DNA of 64,000 bases, from assembly GCF_024199845.1 (NCBI RefSeq), contig NZ_JANADO010000001.1, forward strand, positions 3,162,001 through 3,226,000, read 5' to 3'. Each line of letters begins with the position of its first letter. Position 1 is the first letter of the stretch. The notes below the pieces were generated by a model. The model was given only the letters and a program-made list of their open reading frames with translations. It was not told where the DNA came from and did not search any database. The translations under genes were made by a program, and so were the position numbers. This document shows positions 17,607 through 26,590 of the stretch, piece by piece. The stretch comes from Bradyrhizobium sp. CCGB12. GTDB lineage: Bacteria > Pseudomonadota > Alphaproteobacteria > Rhizobiales > Xanthobacteraceae.

Positions 17607-19469
17607 ATGCTTGCTATCACCGACCTCTCCGTCCGCCTCGCCGGACGCCTTCTGATTGACCAGAGTTCCGTGCAGATCACGCCCGGATCGCGCGTCGGCC
17701 TGGTCGGGCGCAACGGCACCGGCAAGTCCACCCTGTTCAAGGTGATCCGTGCCGAGCTGGCGGCCGAGCACGGCTCGGTCACCCTGCCGCCGCGCTGGCG
17801 CGTCGGCAGCCTGGCGCAGGAAGCTCCGAACGGCCCCGAAAGTCTGATTTCCGTCGTGCTCAAGGCCGATCTCGAACGTGACGCGCTGCTCGCCGAGGCC
17901 GAGCGCGCGACCGATCCGCATCGGATCGCCGAGATCCAGACCCGCCTCGTCGACATCGACGCACATTCGGCGCCGAGCCGTGCGGCCGCGATCCTCTCCG
18001 GCCTCGGCTTTTCCGCCACCGATCAGCTCCGCCCCTGCGCCGAATTTTCCGGCGGCTGGCGCATGCGCGTCGCACTGGCCGCGACGCTGTTCGCGGCCCC
18101 CGACCTTCTGCTGCTCGACGAGCCCACCAACTATCTCGACCTCGAAGGCACGCTGTGGCTGGAGGACCATCTCGCGCATTATCCGCGCACGGTGATCGTG
18201 ATCAGCCACGACCGCGACCTCCTGGAAAGCTCGGTCGACCAGATCCTGCATCTGGAGCGCGGCAAGCTCACGCTCTACAAGGGCACCTACTCCTCGTTCG
18301 AGGAGCAGCGCGCCGCGCGCGAGCTGCTCGACGCCAAGCAGGTCAAGCGCCAGGAAGCCGAGCGCGCGCGGCTGCAAGCCTTCGTCGACCGCTTCAAGGC
18401 CAAGGCCTCCAAGGCGCGGCAGGCACAATCTCGCGTGAAGATGCTGGAGCGGCTGAAGCCGATCACGGCGCTGGTCACCGAGGACGTGCGCGAGATCAGC
18501 TTTCCGGCGCCGGAGAAGATCCTGTCGCCGCCGATCATCGCGGCGGACAACGTCTCGGTCGGCTACGACCCGGCCAGCCCGGTGCTCAGTCGCGTCACCT
18601 TGCGCATCGACGATGACGACCGCATCGCGCTTCTCGGCGCCAACGGCAACGGCAAGTCGACGCTGGTCAAACTGCTCGCCGGACGCCTCGCGCCGTTCTC
18701 CGGCCGGGTGACGCGCGCGGACAAGCTGTCGATCGCCTATTTCGCCCAACATCAGCTCGACGAGCTCAACGAGGACGCCTCCGCCTACGACCACGTCCGC
18801 AAGCTGATGGGCGATGCGCCCGAAGCAAAAGTGCGCGCGCGTGCTGGCGCGATCGGCTTTTCCGGCAAGGCGGCCGACACCAAGGCCGGCAGGCTGTCGG
18901 GCGGCGAGAAGGCGCGGCTCCTGCTTGGCCTTGCCACCTTCTTCGGCCCCAACATGATCATCCTGGACGAGCCGACCAACCATCTCGACATCGACAGCCG
19001 CGCCGCGCTTGCGGAGGCCATCAACGAATTCCCCGGCGCGGTGATCATGGTCTCGCACGACCGCTACCTGATCGAAGCCTGCGCCGACCGGCTCTGGATC
19101 GTCGCCGACCGCACCGTGACCAATTACGACGGCGACCTCGACGAGTACCGCCGCCTGGTGCTGTCCGCGCGCAACGCCGACCCAGCTCCGCGCGAGCGCA
19201 GCGCCGCAAGCGAGAAGCCGCAGCGCGTAAGATCGGACAATCGCGGCTCGCTGAAGAAGCGCATCGCGGAAGCCGAAGCCGAGATCGCCCGCGTCAGCGA
19301 GATCATCACCAAGATCGATACTGCGCTCGCCCTGCCCGACATCTTCACCCGCGACCCCAAGCAGGCCGCGCAGCTGTCGAAAGCGCGCGCGAACGCCGCC
19401 GATGCGCTGGCGCGCGCCGAGGAACAGTGGCTCGAGGCGAGCACGCAGTTCGACGAGGCGGCGGGGTAA
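17607..19469 (+). CDS. ABC-F family ATPase (Uup/EttA-type)
   Basis: This 620-residue protein has two ABC ATPase domains in one chain and no membrane segments, the ABC-F layout of ribosome-associated translation factors. Domain 1 has GRNGTGKST, FSGGWRMRVALA and LLLLDEPTNYLDLE. Domain 2 has GANGNGKST, LSGGEKARLLLG and MIILDEPTNHLDID. The charged inter-domain linker (about 240-290) is rich in Arg, Lys and Glu. A C-terminal coiled coil (about 545-610) resembles the Uup tail. The exact subfamily cannot be fixed by eye. A 12-bp hairpin spans the stop codon. Confidence 0.93.
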   Translation: MLAITDLSVRLAGRLLIDQSSVQITPGSRVGLVGRNGTGKSTLFKVIRAELAAEHGSVTLPPRWRVGSLAQEAPNGPESLISVVLKADLERDALLAEAERATDPHRIAEIQTRLVDIDAHSAPSRAAAILSGLGFSATDQLRPCAEFSGGWRMRVALAATLFAAPDLLLLDEPTNYLDLEGTLWLEDHLAHYPRTVIVISHDRDLLESSVDQILHLERGKLTLYKGTYSSFEEQRAARELLDAKQVKRQEAERARLQAFVDRFKAKASKARQAQSRVKMLERLKPITALVTEDVREISFPAPEKILSPPIIAADNVSVGYDPASPVLSRVTLRIDDDDRIALLGANGNGKSTLVKLLAGRLAPFSGRVTRADKLSIAYFAQHQLDELNEDASAYDHVRKLMGDAPEAKVRARAGAIGFSGKAADTKAGRLSGGEKARLLLGLATFFGPNMIILDEPTNHLDIDSRAALAEAINEFPGAVIMVSHDRYLIEACADRLWIVADRTVTNYDGDLDEYRRLVLSARNADPAPRERSAASEKPQRVRSDNRGSLKKRIAEAEAEIARVSEIITKIDTALALPDIFTRDPKQAAQLSKARANAADALARAEEQWLEASTQFDEAAG

Positions 19470-19482
19470 CGCCGCCTCGTCG
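19451..19482 (+). terminator. Hairpin spanning the stop codon of the ABC-F gene
   Basis: CGACGAGGCGGC (19451-19462) pairs perfectly with GCCGCCTCGTCG (19471-19482) across an 8-nt loop that contains the TAA. There is no T tract, so it may protect the mRNA end or act with Rho rather than end transcription alone. Confidence 0.5.
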
Positions 19483-19624
19483 CGAGGCCGGGTCCATCAA
19501 ATTCGGAAAAACAACCCCATGCGCAGTACCGGTATTTCGATACCAGGCACTGAGTTATTGAACCAGCTTGTCTTTATCCGCTTAGCCAGCAACACCCCGC
19601 GCGGCGATTGCGCGCCGGAATGAC

Positions 19625-20590
19625 TCAGTCCGCGTACTGGCCGGCGGCCTTGATGATCGGCGCCCAGCGGTCGATTTCACTCGCCAGCATCGCACCGAGC
19701 GCCTCGGGCGTCGCCTTGTCCTGTGGGACCGGCTCGGTGTTGATGTCGTTGAACCGGGCGATCAGCGTCGGATCCTTGAGCGCGGTCTGGAGCGCCGCCG
19801 TCAGCTTCTGCACGACCGCAGGCGGCGTACCCTTGGGGGCATAGATGCCGTGCCAGACGCCGAGTTCGAAACCCTTGAGGCCGGCCTCGTCGGCGGTCGG
19901 CAGATCGGGCAGGCTCTTCAGCCGCTCCTTGGTGGTGATCGCATAAGCCTTGACCTGCTTGGCCGTGATCGGCCCCGTGGTGTTCGTCGCCTGGTCGCAG
20001 GTGAGATCGATCTGCTTGCCGAGCAGATCGTTCATGATCGGACCGTTGCCCTTGTAGGGCACCGTGGTGAGCTGCTTCTGGATCGCCGTCATGAACAGCA
20101 TGCCGCAGAGATGCGATGCCGCTCCAAGGCCGGCATTGGCGTAGGTCAGCTTGTCGCCCTGCTGCTGGGCGTAAGCGACCAATTCCCTCAGCGTGTTGGC
20201 CGGGAAGTCCGGACGCGCGATGATGGTCATCGGCGCGTTGGTCACGAGCCCGATCGGCGCAAAGGCCGTCTTCGTGTCATAGCTGAGGTTGCGGTACAGC
20301 GTGGCCGCGGTCGAGATGCCGACATGATGGACCAGCAGCGTGTAGCCGTCCGGCTGGGCACGCGCGGCGCGGGTCGTGCCGATCGTGCCGCCGGCGCCGG
20401 TCGCGTTCTCGACGATGACCTGCTGTCCCAGGGATTTCGCCATACCCGCCGCGGTCAACCGCGCGATGGTGTCGGTCGGTCCGCCGGCGGCGTATGGCAC
20501 CAGCACGGTGATGGTTCTCGTCGGGTAATCCTGCGCGACGGCCGCGCCGAGCGGCAGAAGCAGAGCCGAGATGATCGCGATGAACCGCAT
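19625..20590 (-). CDS. Tripartite tricarboxylate transporter substrate-binding protein (Bug family)
   Basis: This 321-residue periplasmic protein has a signal peptide (MRFIAIISALLLPLGAAVA, then QDYPTRTITVLVPYAAGG). Bug-family motifs are PYAAGGPTDTIAR, GAGGTIGTTRAARAQPDGYTLL and a late APKGTPPAVVQKL. Members capture carboxylates or other small acids for TctAB permeases or as sensors. The ATG at 20590 has GGAGGAAAG upstream. No tctA or tctB gene is adjacent, as is usual for the many orphan Bug proteins. The ligand is unknown. Confidence 0.92.
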   Translation of the reverse strand: MRFIAIISALLLPLGAAVAQDYPTRTITVLVPYAAGGPTDTIARLTAAGMAKSLGQQVIVENATGAGGTIGTTRAARAQPDGYTLLVHHVGISTAATLYRNLSYDTKTAFAPIGLVTNAPMTIIARPDFPANTLRELVAYAQQQGDKLTYANAGLGAASHLCGMLFMTAIQKQLTTVPYKGNGPIMNDLLGKQIDLTCDQATNTTGPITAKQVKAYAITTKERLKSLPDLPTADEAGLKGFELGVWHGIYAPKGTPPAVVQKLTAALQTALKDPTLIARFNDINTEPVPQDKATPEALGAMLASEIDRWAPIIKAAGQYAD

Positions 20591-20835
20591 GCTTTCCTCC
20601 AAATTTTCTTGTAGCGCCATATGAGCGCATTCTGGGCCGCGCGGCCATCAGGAAAGCTGCTTCAGCAAAAGTGTCGCGATCACGATCTGATCGCGCCGCC
20701 GACGCGGGTGGATGCCTGGAACGGTCGTCAGGCCTGACATTGCTCCGTCCCGAGAGGACGGGACGACGCCACGCCGAAGACAGGAGCGCGCATCTTCGGG
20801 ATGACCGCTTCCAGCATGACGAAGCTGTTGGGTAG

Positions 20836-21285
20836 CTATTGTCCCGTGAGACCAGGTTGACGCACGTAGTAGACGTCCCACTCCGCTTCGTCCGTCTGCT
20901 CGAAGCCGTGACGCTGATAGAAGCGGTTGGCCTCGCTGCCACGCAATGCGCCAAGCCGGATTGGAATGCGCTGCGCATCGGCATCGGCACAGATCCGTCG
21001 AAGGACTGCGGCTCCGACTCCCTGTCCCTGATGTTCGGGCACGATGTACAAATGGTCGAGGTGCCAGTGATCCTGCCCGGGGCGAACCAGGACAAAACCC
21101 ACGCGGACACCATCGGCTTCGATGAAGCGGCACAGCGCCGGGTCAAAGGTCGCCAAAAAACGATCCCGCGCACGCTGCGGATCAAAGCGCCCGACACGCT
21201 CCAGGCTCTCGCGCATCGCAGCGATGCGAATGGTCACGAGAAGATCAGCGTCCGACTGCGTCGTAGGCGCGAAAGTAAGGTTCAT
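20836..21285 (-). CDS. GNAT-family N-acetyltransferase
   Basis: This 149-residue protein is a compact GNAT enzyme. Motif A with the acetyl-CoA loop is clear (LDHLYIVPEHQGQGVGAAVL, about 77-96), followed by the late GSEANRFYQRHGFEQT motif. The acceptor is unknown. It is flanked by about 245 nt on the downstream side and 83 nt on the upstream side, both on the minus strand, and it has no strong operon partner. Confidence 0.88.
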   Translation of the reverse strand: MNLTFAPTTQSDADLLVTIRIAAMRESLERVGRFDPQRARDRFLATFDPALCRFIEADGVRVGFVLVRPGQDHWHLDHLYIVPEHQGQGVGAAVLRRICADADAQRIPIRLGALRGSEANRFYQRHGFEQTDEAEWDVYYVRQPGLTGQ

Positions 21286-21368
21286 GAGCTAGCCCGTCAG
21301 GTCGAACCCGCCACCGACGCTACGCGGCACGCTGGCGATGCGCGACAGAACGGCCCACAAGCTTTCGA

Positions 21369-21902
21369 TCAGGCCGCCGATTTCTTCTTCGGCTTCGGCT
21401 TCGTCGCCCTCGGCACCGGCTGCGGGTCCGGATTGCCCTCGATCGCGGACAGGCGACCGGAGGTGAAGGTGTAGGTGCCGGCACGCGGGCCGGTCGTCCA
21501 GGTCACCACGGCAACACGCCGGCCGGCCGCATCATTGGAAAGATTGACACTCGATGGCGCGCCGATGCCGCGCACCACGTCGCATTCGGTGTGGCCGAGT
21601 GCGACCGTGCCGCCCGTGGACGCCGGTGCCGTCGTCGATGCATTGGCGTCGGCCGGTCCCGGCGGCGGCGCCATTCCGGCACAGGCGCCGTCGGCGCTGA
21701 CAAGATCCTCGGCTCCGACAGGCTTGTCGGGGGTCAGCGGCGGCGATTCGATCGAGATGTTCTTGATGAAGAGACGGCCGGGTTTCTGGAACCATTCGGC
21801 ATCCCTCGACAACAGATCGCTCGCGCCCGAACAGCCCGCGAGCAACGGTGCTGCGGCAGCCAACGCAACCATGAGCGAGCTGGGAAGCTTTTGATGTCGC
21901 AC
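21369..21902 (-). CDS. Putative lipoprotein of unknown function
   Basis: This 177-residue protein has a lipoprotein signal with lipobox LLAGC (lipidated C24). A low-complexity Pro/Ala/Thr segment (about 75-95) precedes a conserved-looking C-terminal domain containing GHTECDVVRGIGAPSSVNLS and RAGTYTFTSGRLSAIEG, which recalls the small OmlA/BamE-like fold. The tail is basic (KPKPKKKSAA). The BamE resemblance is by eye only. It is upstream of a GNAT gene and downstream of holC on the same strand, with 127 nt on the holC side. Confidence 0.75.
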   Translation of the reverse strand: MRHQKLPSSLMVALAAAAPLLAGCSGASDLLSRDAEWFQKPGRLFIKNISIESPPLTPDKPVGAEDLVSADGACAGMAPPPGPADANASTTAPASTGGTVALGHTECDVVRGIGAPSSVNLSNDAAGRRVAVVTWTTGPRAGTYTFTSGRLSAIEGNPDPQPVPRATKPKPKKKSAA

Positions 21903-22029
21903 GATAAACCAAATTCCCCGCGTGAAGGACCCACCCTAAGCGTTTGTCCCAACATCACTTTGCGGCACGAAGGTGACCAAAGTCAGCATCGCCCGAAAAG
22001 TGCAAATTATCATTAATTGCGAACGCCCC

Positions 22030-22482
22030 CTAATTCCGCTTCTGCCACCGGCCCCGTTCGTCGGCCTGCCAATAGGTGACATCAAATCCCCGCGCCTTGC
22101 AATCCGTCCAGGCGCTGCGGGCGAGCGCGAGCGCGTCCGGATCGTCACCGTTGAACAGCAACACCATGCGCTCGTAGCCCTGCCCGTCCTGCGGCAGCGT
22201 GGCGCTGTCGATCAGGAAGCGGACATTGGCGCCGTTCGGATTGTCCTCCGCGATCGCCAGCACGATCGGTTGGTCGGCGGCATCGTTCACGCGCCATGTC
22301 GCGTGCGGCAGGAAGGAATCGTCGCGATAGGTCCACAAATGCGCGTCCAGCGCATCGGCGCGCTCCTCCGACGTCGACTGCACCACCACGCGCCAGCCGC
22401 GCTCGAGCGATTTCTCGAGAAGCGGCGGCAACACGTTCTCCACCGTCATGTTTTGCAGATGGTAGAACAGCACCTCAGTCAT
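22030..22482 (-). CDS. holC: DNA polymerase III chi subunit
   Basis: This 150-residue chi subunit links the clamp loader to SSB-coated single-stranded DNA. Family features are the start TEVLFYHLQN, the LEKSLERGWRVVVQS segment, LWTYRDDSFLPHA and the DDPDALALARSAW region. It begins 6 nt after the pepA stop on the same strand, an association (pepA-holC) seen in many proteobacteria, so the two are probably cotranscribed. Confidence 0.93.
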   Translation of the reverse strand: MTEVLFYHLQNMTVENVLPPLLEKSLERGWRVVVQSTSEERADALDAHLWTYRDDSFLPHATWRVNDAADQPIVLAIAEDNPNGANVRFLIDSATLPQDGQGYERMVLLFNGDDPDALALARSAWTDCKARGFDVTYWQADERGRWQKRN

Positions 22483-22488
22483 CTTGGC

Positions 22489-23988
22489 TCATTTGCGCTC
22501 GTAGTGATCTGCCACCAGGCGATCCAACAGGCGGACGCCGTAGCCGCTTCCCCAGCTCTGGTTGATGTCGGTCTTCGGCGCACCCATGGCGGTGCCGGCG
22601 ATGTCGAGATGTGCCCAGGGCGTGCCGTCGACGAAGCGCTGGAGGAATTGCGCCGCGGTGATCGAGCCGCCGTGACGGCCGCCAGTGTTCTTCATGTCGG
22701 CGAACTGGGAATCGATCAGCTTGTCGTATTCGGGGCCGAGCGGCATGCGCCAGACCTTCTCCCCGCTCTCGATGCCGGCCGCAAGCAGCCGTTCCGCGAG
22801 CTCGTCATTGTTGGAGAACATGCCGGCATGCTCGGTGCCGAGCGCGACCATGATGGCGCCGGTCAGCGTCGCCAAATCCACCATGAGTTTCGGCTTGGAC
22901 TTCTTGGCGACGTACCAAAGCACGTCGGCGAGCACGAGACGGCCTTCTGCGTCGGTGTTGATGATTTCGATGGTCTGGCCCGACATCGAGGTGACGATGT
23001 CGCCCGGCCGCTGCGCATTGCCGTCGGGCATGTTCTCGACGAGGCCGATGGCGCCGACCACGTTGGCCTTGGCTTTGCGCGCAGCGAGCGCATGCATCAG
23101 GCCGACGACGCAGGCAGCTCCCCCCATGTCGCCCTTCATGTCCTCCATGCTGCCGGCCGGCTTGATCGAAATGCCGCCGGTGTCGAAGCAGACGCCCTTG
23201 CCGACGAAGGCAACCGGCGCCTCGCCCTTCTTGCCGCCGTCCCAGCGCATGATCACGGTGCGGCTCGGCCGCACCGAACCCTGGCCGACGCCGAGCAGCG
23301 CGCCCATACCGAGCTTCTGCATCGCCTTGACGTCGAGCACCTCGACCTTGACGCCGAGCTTGCGGAGCTGGCCTGCGCGGCGGGCGAACTCCTCGGGGAA
23401 AAGCACGTTCGGCGGCTCGTTGACGAGATCGCGCGCGATGATCACGCCGTCGACGACGTGACCGGCCGCGGCGAACGCCTTCTTCGCAGCAGCGGCATCG
23501 CCGACCGCAAGCGAGACATCGGCCCGCGAGCCGCCCTCCTCGCCGTCCTTCTTCCTGGTCTTGTAGCGGTCGAACTTATAGGCGCGCAGCCGCAGGCCCG
23601 AGGCGACCGCGACCGCCTGCTCGCTCGTCATGGCGCCATCGGGCAGCTCCGCCATGATGGTCATGGCGGCGGTCCCGGCCGGAAGCTTGCTCGCCGCCAC
23701 GCCGCCGAATTTGAGAAAATCGTTCGCCTTCAGGCTGGCGGCCTTGCCCGCGCCGATCACGAGCAGACGGGTGGCCTTCATCCCCTCCGGCGCCAGGATG
23801 TCCAGCGCGGCCCCGCTCTTGCCCTTGAAGGCGGCCGCGGAAGCCGCCCGCTTCACCAGATCAGCGGCGCCACCGAGCGCCTTGGCCGTCGCCGGGCCGA
23901 GCTTCAGGCCGTCGTCACAGAACACGACCAGGATGCCACGGGGTGCGGCAGATAACGGGACAAAGCCGACCTTGATGGCATCGGACAT
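22489..23988 (-). CDS. pepA: Leucyl aminopeptidase (M17, cytosol aminopeptidase)
   Basis: This 499-residue enzyme is a two-domain M17 dimetal aminopeptidase. Metal-binding and catalytic motifs are [28 protein letters not shown] split around residue 270-295 and [14 protein letters not shown] near 350. The N-terminal domain begins [14 protein letters not shown]. The ATG at 23988 has GGAGGAG upstream; an in-frame ATG 42 nt further upstream looks unused. It is first in the pepA-holC pair and diverges from lptF. Confidence 0.96.
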   Translation of the reverse strand: MSDAIKVGFVPLSAAPRGILVVFCDDGLKLGPATAKALGGAADLVKRAASAAAFKGKSGAALDILAPEGMKATRLLVIGAGKAASLKANDFLKFGGVAASKLPAGTAAMTIMAELPDGAMTSEQAVAVASGLRLRAYKFDRYKTRKKDGEEGGSRADVSLAVGDAAAAKKAFAAAGHVVDGVIIARDLVNEPPNVLFPEEFARRAGQLRKLGVKVEVLDVKAMQKLGMGALLGVGQGSVRPSRTVIMRWDGGKKGEAPVAFVGKGVCFDTGGISIKPAGSMEDMKGDMGGAACVVGLMHALAARKAKANVVGAIGLVENMPDGNAQRPGDIVTSMSGQTIEIINTDAEGRLVLADVLWYVAKKSKPKLMVDLATLTGAIMVALGTEHAGMFSNNDELAERLLAAGIESGEKVWRMPLGPEYDKLIDSQFADMKNTGGRHGGSITAAQFLQRFVDGTPWAHLDIAGTAMGAPKTDINQSWGSGYGVRLLDRLVADHYERK

Positions 23989-24326
23989 GGGTAACTCCTC
24001 CAAAACATGGGGCTTTTCGCCATTGGGCAATCCCGGCCACGGGCCGGAGCTGAACGGCGATTCACTGCGCCTTCCGCACTATGGGCCAGCGCCCCGCCAG
24101 ATGCCAAGCACCCCCGTGGCCGCCAGGCCACAATGAGGGAAATATTAACCATATATTGAGGGTGCCACGGGGCAGCCATTTTGTTGACGGATCAAAGGGA
24201 TGCTAGAGAGAGTAAGCCGCCGGAACAGATGGCTGGCCGTCCCTTGGGGATCCCGTTTCGGGATTGGGGCGGGCAGCAAGGTCCGGGCCGGCATTGGGGT
24301 CTTGGTGGGGATTCGTGCGGTAGCGC
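23989..24326. other. 338-nt divergent intergenic region, pepA / lptF
   Basis: I see no gene. It must contain the pepA promoter (minus) and the promoter of the lpt operon (plus). An AT-rich patch at about 24135-24162 and a TTGACG at 24184-24189 are candidate promoter parts, but no good -10 lies at the right distance. A small hairpin (ATCCCG-TTT-CGGGAT) sits at about 24250. Confidence 0.4.
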
Positions 24327-25496
24327 ATGGGGTCGATCGATAGGTATATCTTCCGCACGACGCTGGCGTCGTTTGCGCTGGTCCTGGTCAGCCTCACCGG
24401 CGTGATCTGGATTACGCAGGCGTTGCGCGGCATCGACCTGATGACGAGCCAGGGTCAGACCATCCTCACCTTCCTCGGCATCACCAGCCTCGTGATCCCG
24501 GCCCTCGTCCTGATCATCTCGCCGATCGCGCTGATGATCGCGATCTCGCACACGCTGAACAAGCTGGCGACCGATTCCGAGATCATCGTGATGAATGCGG
24601 CGGGCTTCTCGCCGTTCCGGCTGTTCTATCCGTTCTTCTACGCCACCTGCGTGGTGGCGCTGCTGGTCGCCTTCATCGCGGCCTATCTCGCCCCCGACGG
24701 CATGCGGCGGATCAAGCAGTGGGACGCCGAGATCACCGCCGACGTGCTCACCAACATCCTCCAGCCCGGCCGCTTCGCCCAGCTCGACAAGAACCTGACG
24801 ATCCGGATCCGCGAGCGCCAGCCCGGCGGCATCCTCGCCGGCATCTTCATCGACGACCGCCGCGATCCGAACGAGCGCGTCTCGATCGTCGCCGAGCACG
24901 GCGAGGTCGTGAAGAACGAGACCGGATCATTCCTGGTGCTGGAGACGGGCAATCTCCAGCGCTTCGAGGCGGGCAAGCGCGATCCGGCGCTGGTGGCGTT
25001 CGGCCGCTACGGCTTCGACATGTCGAAATTCTCTGGCCAGGGTCGCGACGTCACCCTCGGCATCCGCGAGCGCTATCTGTGGGAGCTGTTCTCGCCGTCC
25101 GAGGACGACCCCGTCTACAAACAGATTCCCGGCCAGTTCCGCTCGGCCCTGCACGACAGCCTCCTGGCGCCGATCTATCCCTTCGCTTTTGCGGTGCTGA
25201 CCTTCGCGTTCCTGGGGGCGCCGCGCACCACCCGCCAGAGCCGCAACTTCTCGATCGGCGGTTCGGTGATCGCCGTGTTCGGCCTGCGCATGGCCGGCTT
25301 CGCCTGCTCGGTGATGGCGGTGAAGTCGCCGGGCGCGGTGCTGTTCCAATACGCGATGGTCCTGGGCGCTATCGGCGTCGGGCTATGGATGATCATCGGC
25401 GGCATCGTGGTCGAGCCGCCGCCCCGCCTCATGGAGGCCATCAACAGATCGAACGCGCGGATCGCGCGGCTGTTCGGACGGCCGGCCATCGCATGA
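24327..25496 (+). CDS. lptF: LPS export permease LptF
   Basis: This 389-residue inner-membrane protein is the YjgP/YjgQ-type half of the LptB2FGC transporter that extracts LPS. It has N-terminal membrane helices (to about residue 120), a periplasmic beta-jellyroll (about 130-270) and C-terminal helices. The start SIDRYIFRTTLASFALVLV is typical. The stop overlaps the lptG start as ATGA, so translation is probably coupled. It is the first gene of the envelope operon. Confidence 0.94.
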   Translation: MGSIDRYIFRTTLASFALVLVSLTGVIWITQALRGIDLMTSQGQTILTFLGITSLVIPALVLIISPIALMIAISHTLNKLATDSEIIVMNAAGFSPFRLFYPFFYATCVVALLVAFIAAYLAPDGMRRIKQWDAEITADVLTNILQPGRFAQLDKNLTIRIRERQPGGILAGIFIDDRRDPNERVSIVAEHGEVVKNETGSFLVLETGNLQRFEAGKRDPALVAFGRYGFDMSKFSGQGRDVTLGIRERYLWELFSPSEDDPVYKQIPGQFRSALHDSLLAPIYPFAFAVLTFAFLGAPRTTRQSRNFSIGGSVIAVFGLRMAGFACSVMAVKSPGAVLFQYAMVLGAIGVGLWMIIGGIVVEPPPRLMEAINRSNARIARLFGRPAIA

Positions 25497-26590
25497 GCAT
25501 GCTCACCAACACACTCGGGCGCTATTTCGCCGGCCGCTTCGTGGTCGCGGCGCTCGGCGTGTTCGCCAGCATCTTCCTGCTGCTGGTGCTGGTCGACTAC
25601 ATCGAGATGGTGCGCAAGACCTCGGGGCTGGCATCCGCCTCGGCCATCATGGTGGCCGAGACCTCGCTGTTCCGGGTACCGCAGCTTTTGGAGAAGCTGA
25701 CGCCGTTCTGCATGCTGATCGGCGCCATGACCTGCTATCTCGCCCTCTCCCGCCGGCTCGAGCTGGTGGTCGCGCGCGCCGCCGGCATCTCCGCCTGGCA
25801 GTTCATCTCGCCGGCACTCGGCAGCGCGCTGCTGATCGGGGTGATCGCCACCGTCGCCTACAATCCGATGTCGGCCAATCTGCGCGAACTCTCCAAGCGC
25901 ATGGAGGCGGAGCTGTTCGGCTCGGCACCCGGCGGCGGCATTCAGGATGCTTCCGGCTTCTGGCTCAATCAGGTGACCAGCGACGGCCAGACCATCATCA
26001 ACGCGGCGCGCAGCGAGCAGCAGGGCATCCGCCTCACCGGTCTCACGCTGTTCCGGTTTGACACAGAGCAGCACTTCAAGGAACGCATCGAGGCGCGCGA
26101 GGCGACGCTGGAGGCCGGCCATTGGCTGTTCAAGGGCGTCCGCCGTTTCTCGCTGGACTCGCCGCCGCTCGACCAGGCCCGCCTCGAGATTCCGACGACG
26201 CTGACCGAGGCGCAGGTTCGCAACAGCTTTTCCACACCGGAGACTGTGTCCTTTTGGCAACTACCGAGCTACATCCGCTCCTCCGAAAGCTCGGGCTTCG
26301 CGACAGCAGGATACCGACTCCAGTATCAGAAGCTTCTGGCGCAGCCGTTTTTGCTGGCAGCCATGGTGATGTTGGCGGCTTCCGTGTCGTTGCGCTTCTT
26401 CCGGATGGGCGGCGTGCAGAAGATGGTTTTGAGTGGCGTAGGCGCAGGCTTTCTGCTCTACGTTCTGTCGAAAGTAACTGAGGACTTGAGCAAGGCTGAG
26501 TTGATGCATCCGATCGCTGCGGCGTGGTTGCCCGTTGTGGTGGGCGGCCTCACCGGCTTTTTGGCCTTGCTCTATCAGGAGGACGGATAG
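25493..26590 (+). CDS. lptG: LPS export permease LptG
   Basis: This 365-residue partner of LptF has the same layout: N-terminal helices starting LTNTLGRYFAGRFVVAALG, a periplasmic jellyroll (about 140-270) and C-terminal helices with RMGGVQKMVLSGVGAGFLLY. The ATG at 25493 overlaps the lptF stop. A much longer upstream extension of this frame is only a shadow of lptF. Its TAG shares a base with the GTG start of lptD. Confidence 0.94.
   Translation: MSMLTNTLGRYFAGRFVVAALGVFASIFLLLVLVDYIEMVRKTSGLASASAIMVAETSLFRVPQLLEKLTPFCMLIGAMTCYLALSRRLELVVARAAGISAWQFISPALGSALLIGVIATVAYNPMSANLRELSKRMEAELFGSAPGGGIQDASGFWLNQVTSDGQTIINAARSEQQGIRLTGLTLFRFDTEQHFKERIEAREATLEAGHWLFKGVRRFSLDSPPLDQARLEIPTTLTEAQVRNSFSTPETVSFWQLPSYIRSSESSGFATAGYRLQYQKLLAQPFLLAAMVMLAASVSLRFFRMGGVQKMVLSGVGAGFLLYVLSKVTEDLSKAELMHPIAAAWLPVVVGGLTGFLALLYQEDG

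Noticed and set aside
17502..19058. A 518-codon minus-strand open frame
   Set aside because: It is the complement of the ABC-F gene, whose two ATPase domains are unmistakable.
21973..23955. A 660-codon plus-strand open frame
   Set aside because: It lies antisense to pepA and holC, has an Arg/His/Asp-rich composition typical of GC-rich shadow frames, and shows no domain.
24719..25492. A 258-codon upstream extension of LptG
   Set aside because: This part is a frame-shifted reading of lptF. LptG starts at 25493 with a typical first membrane helix.
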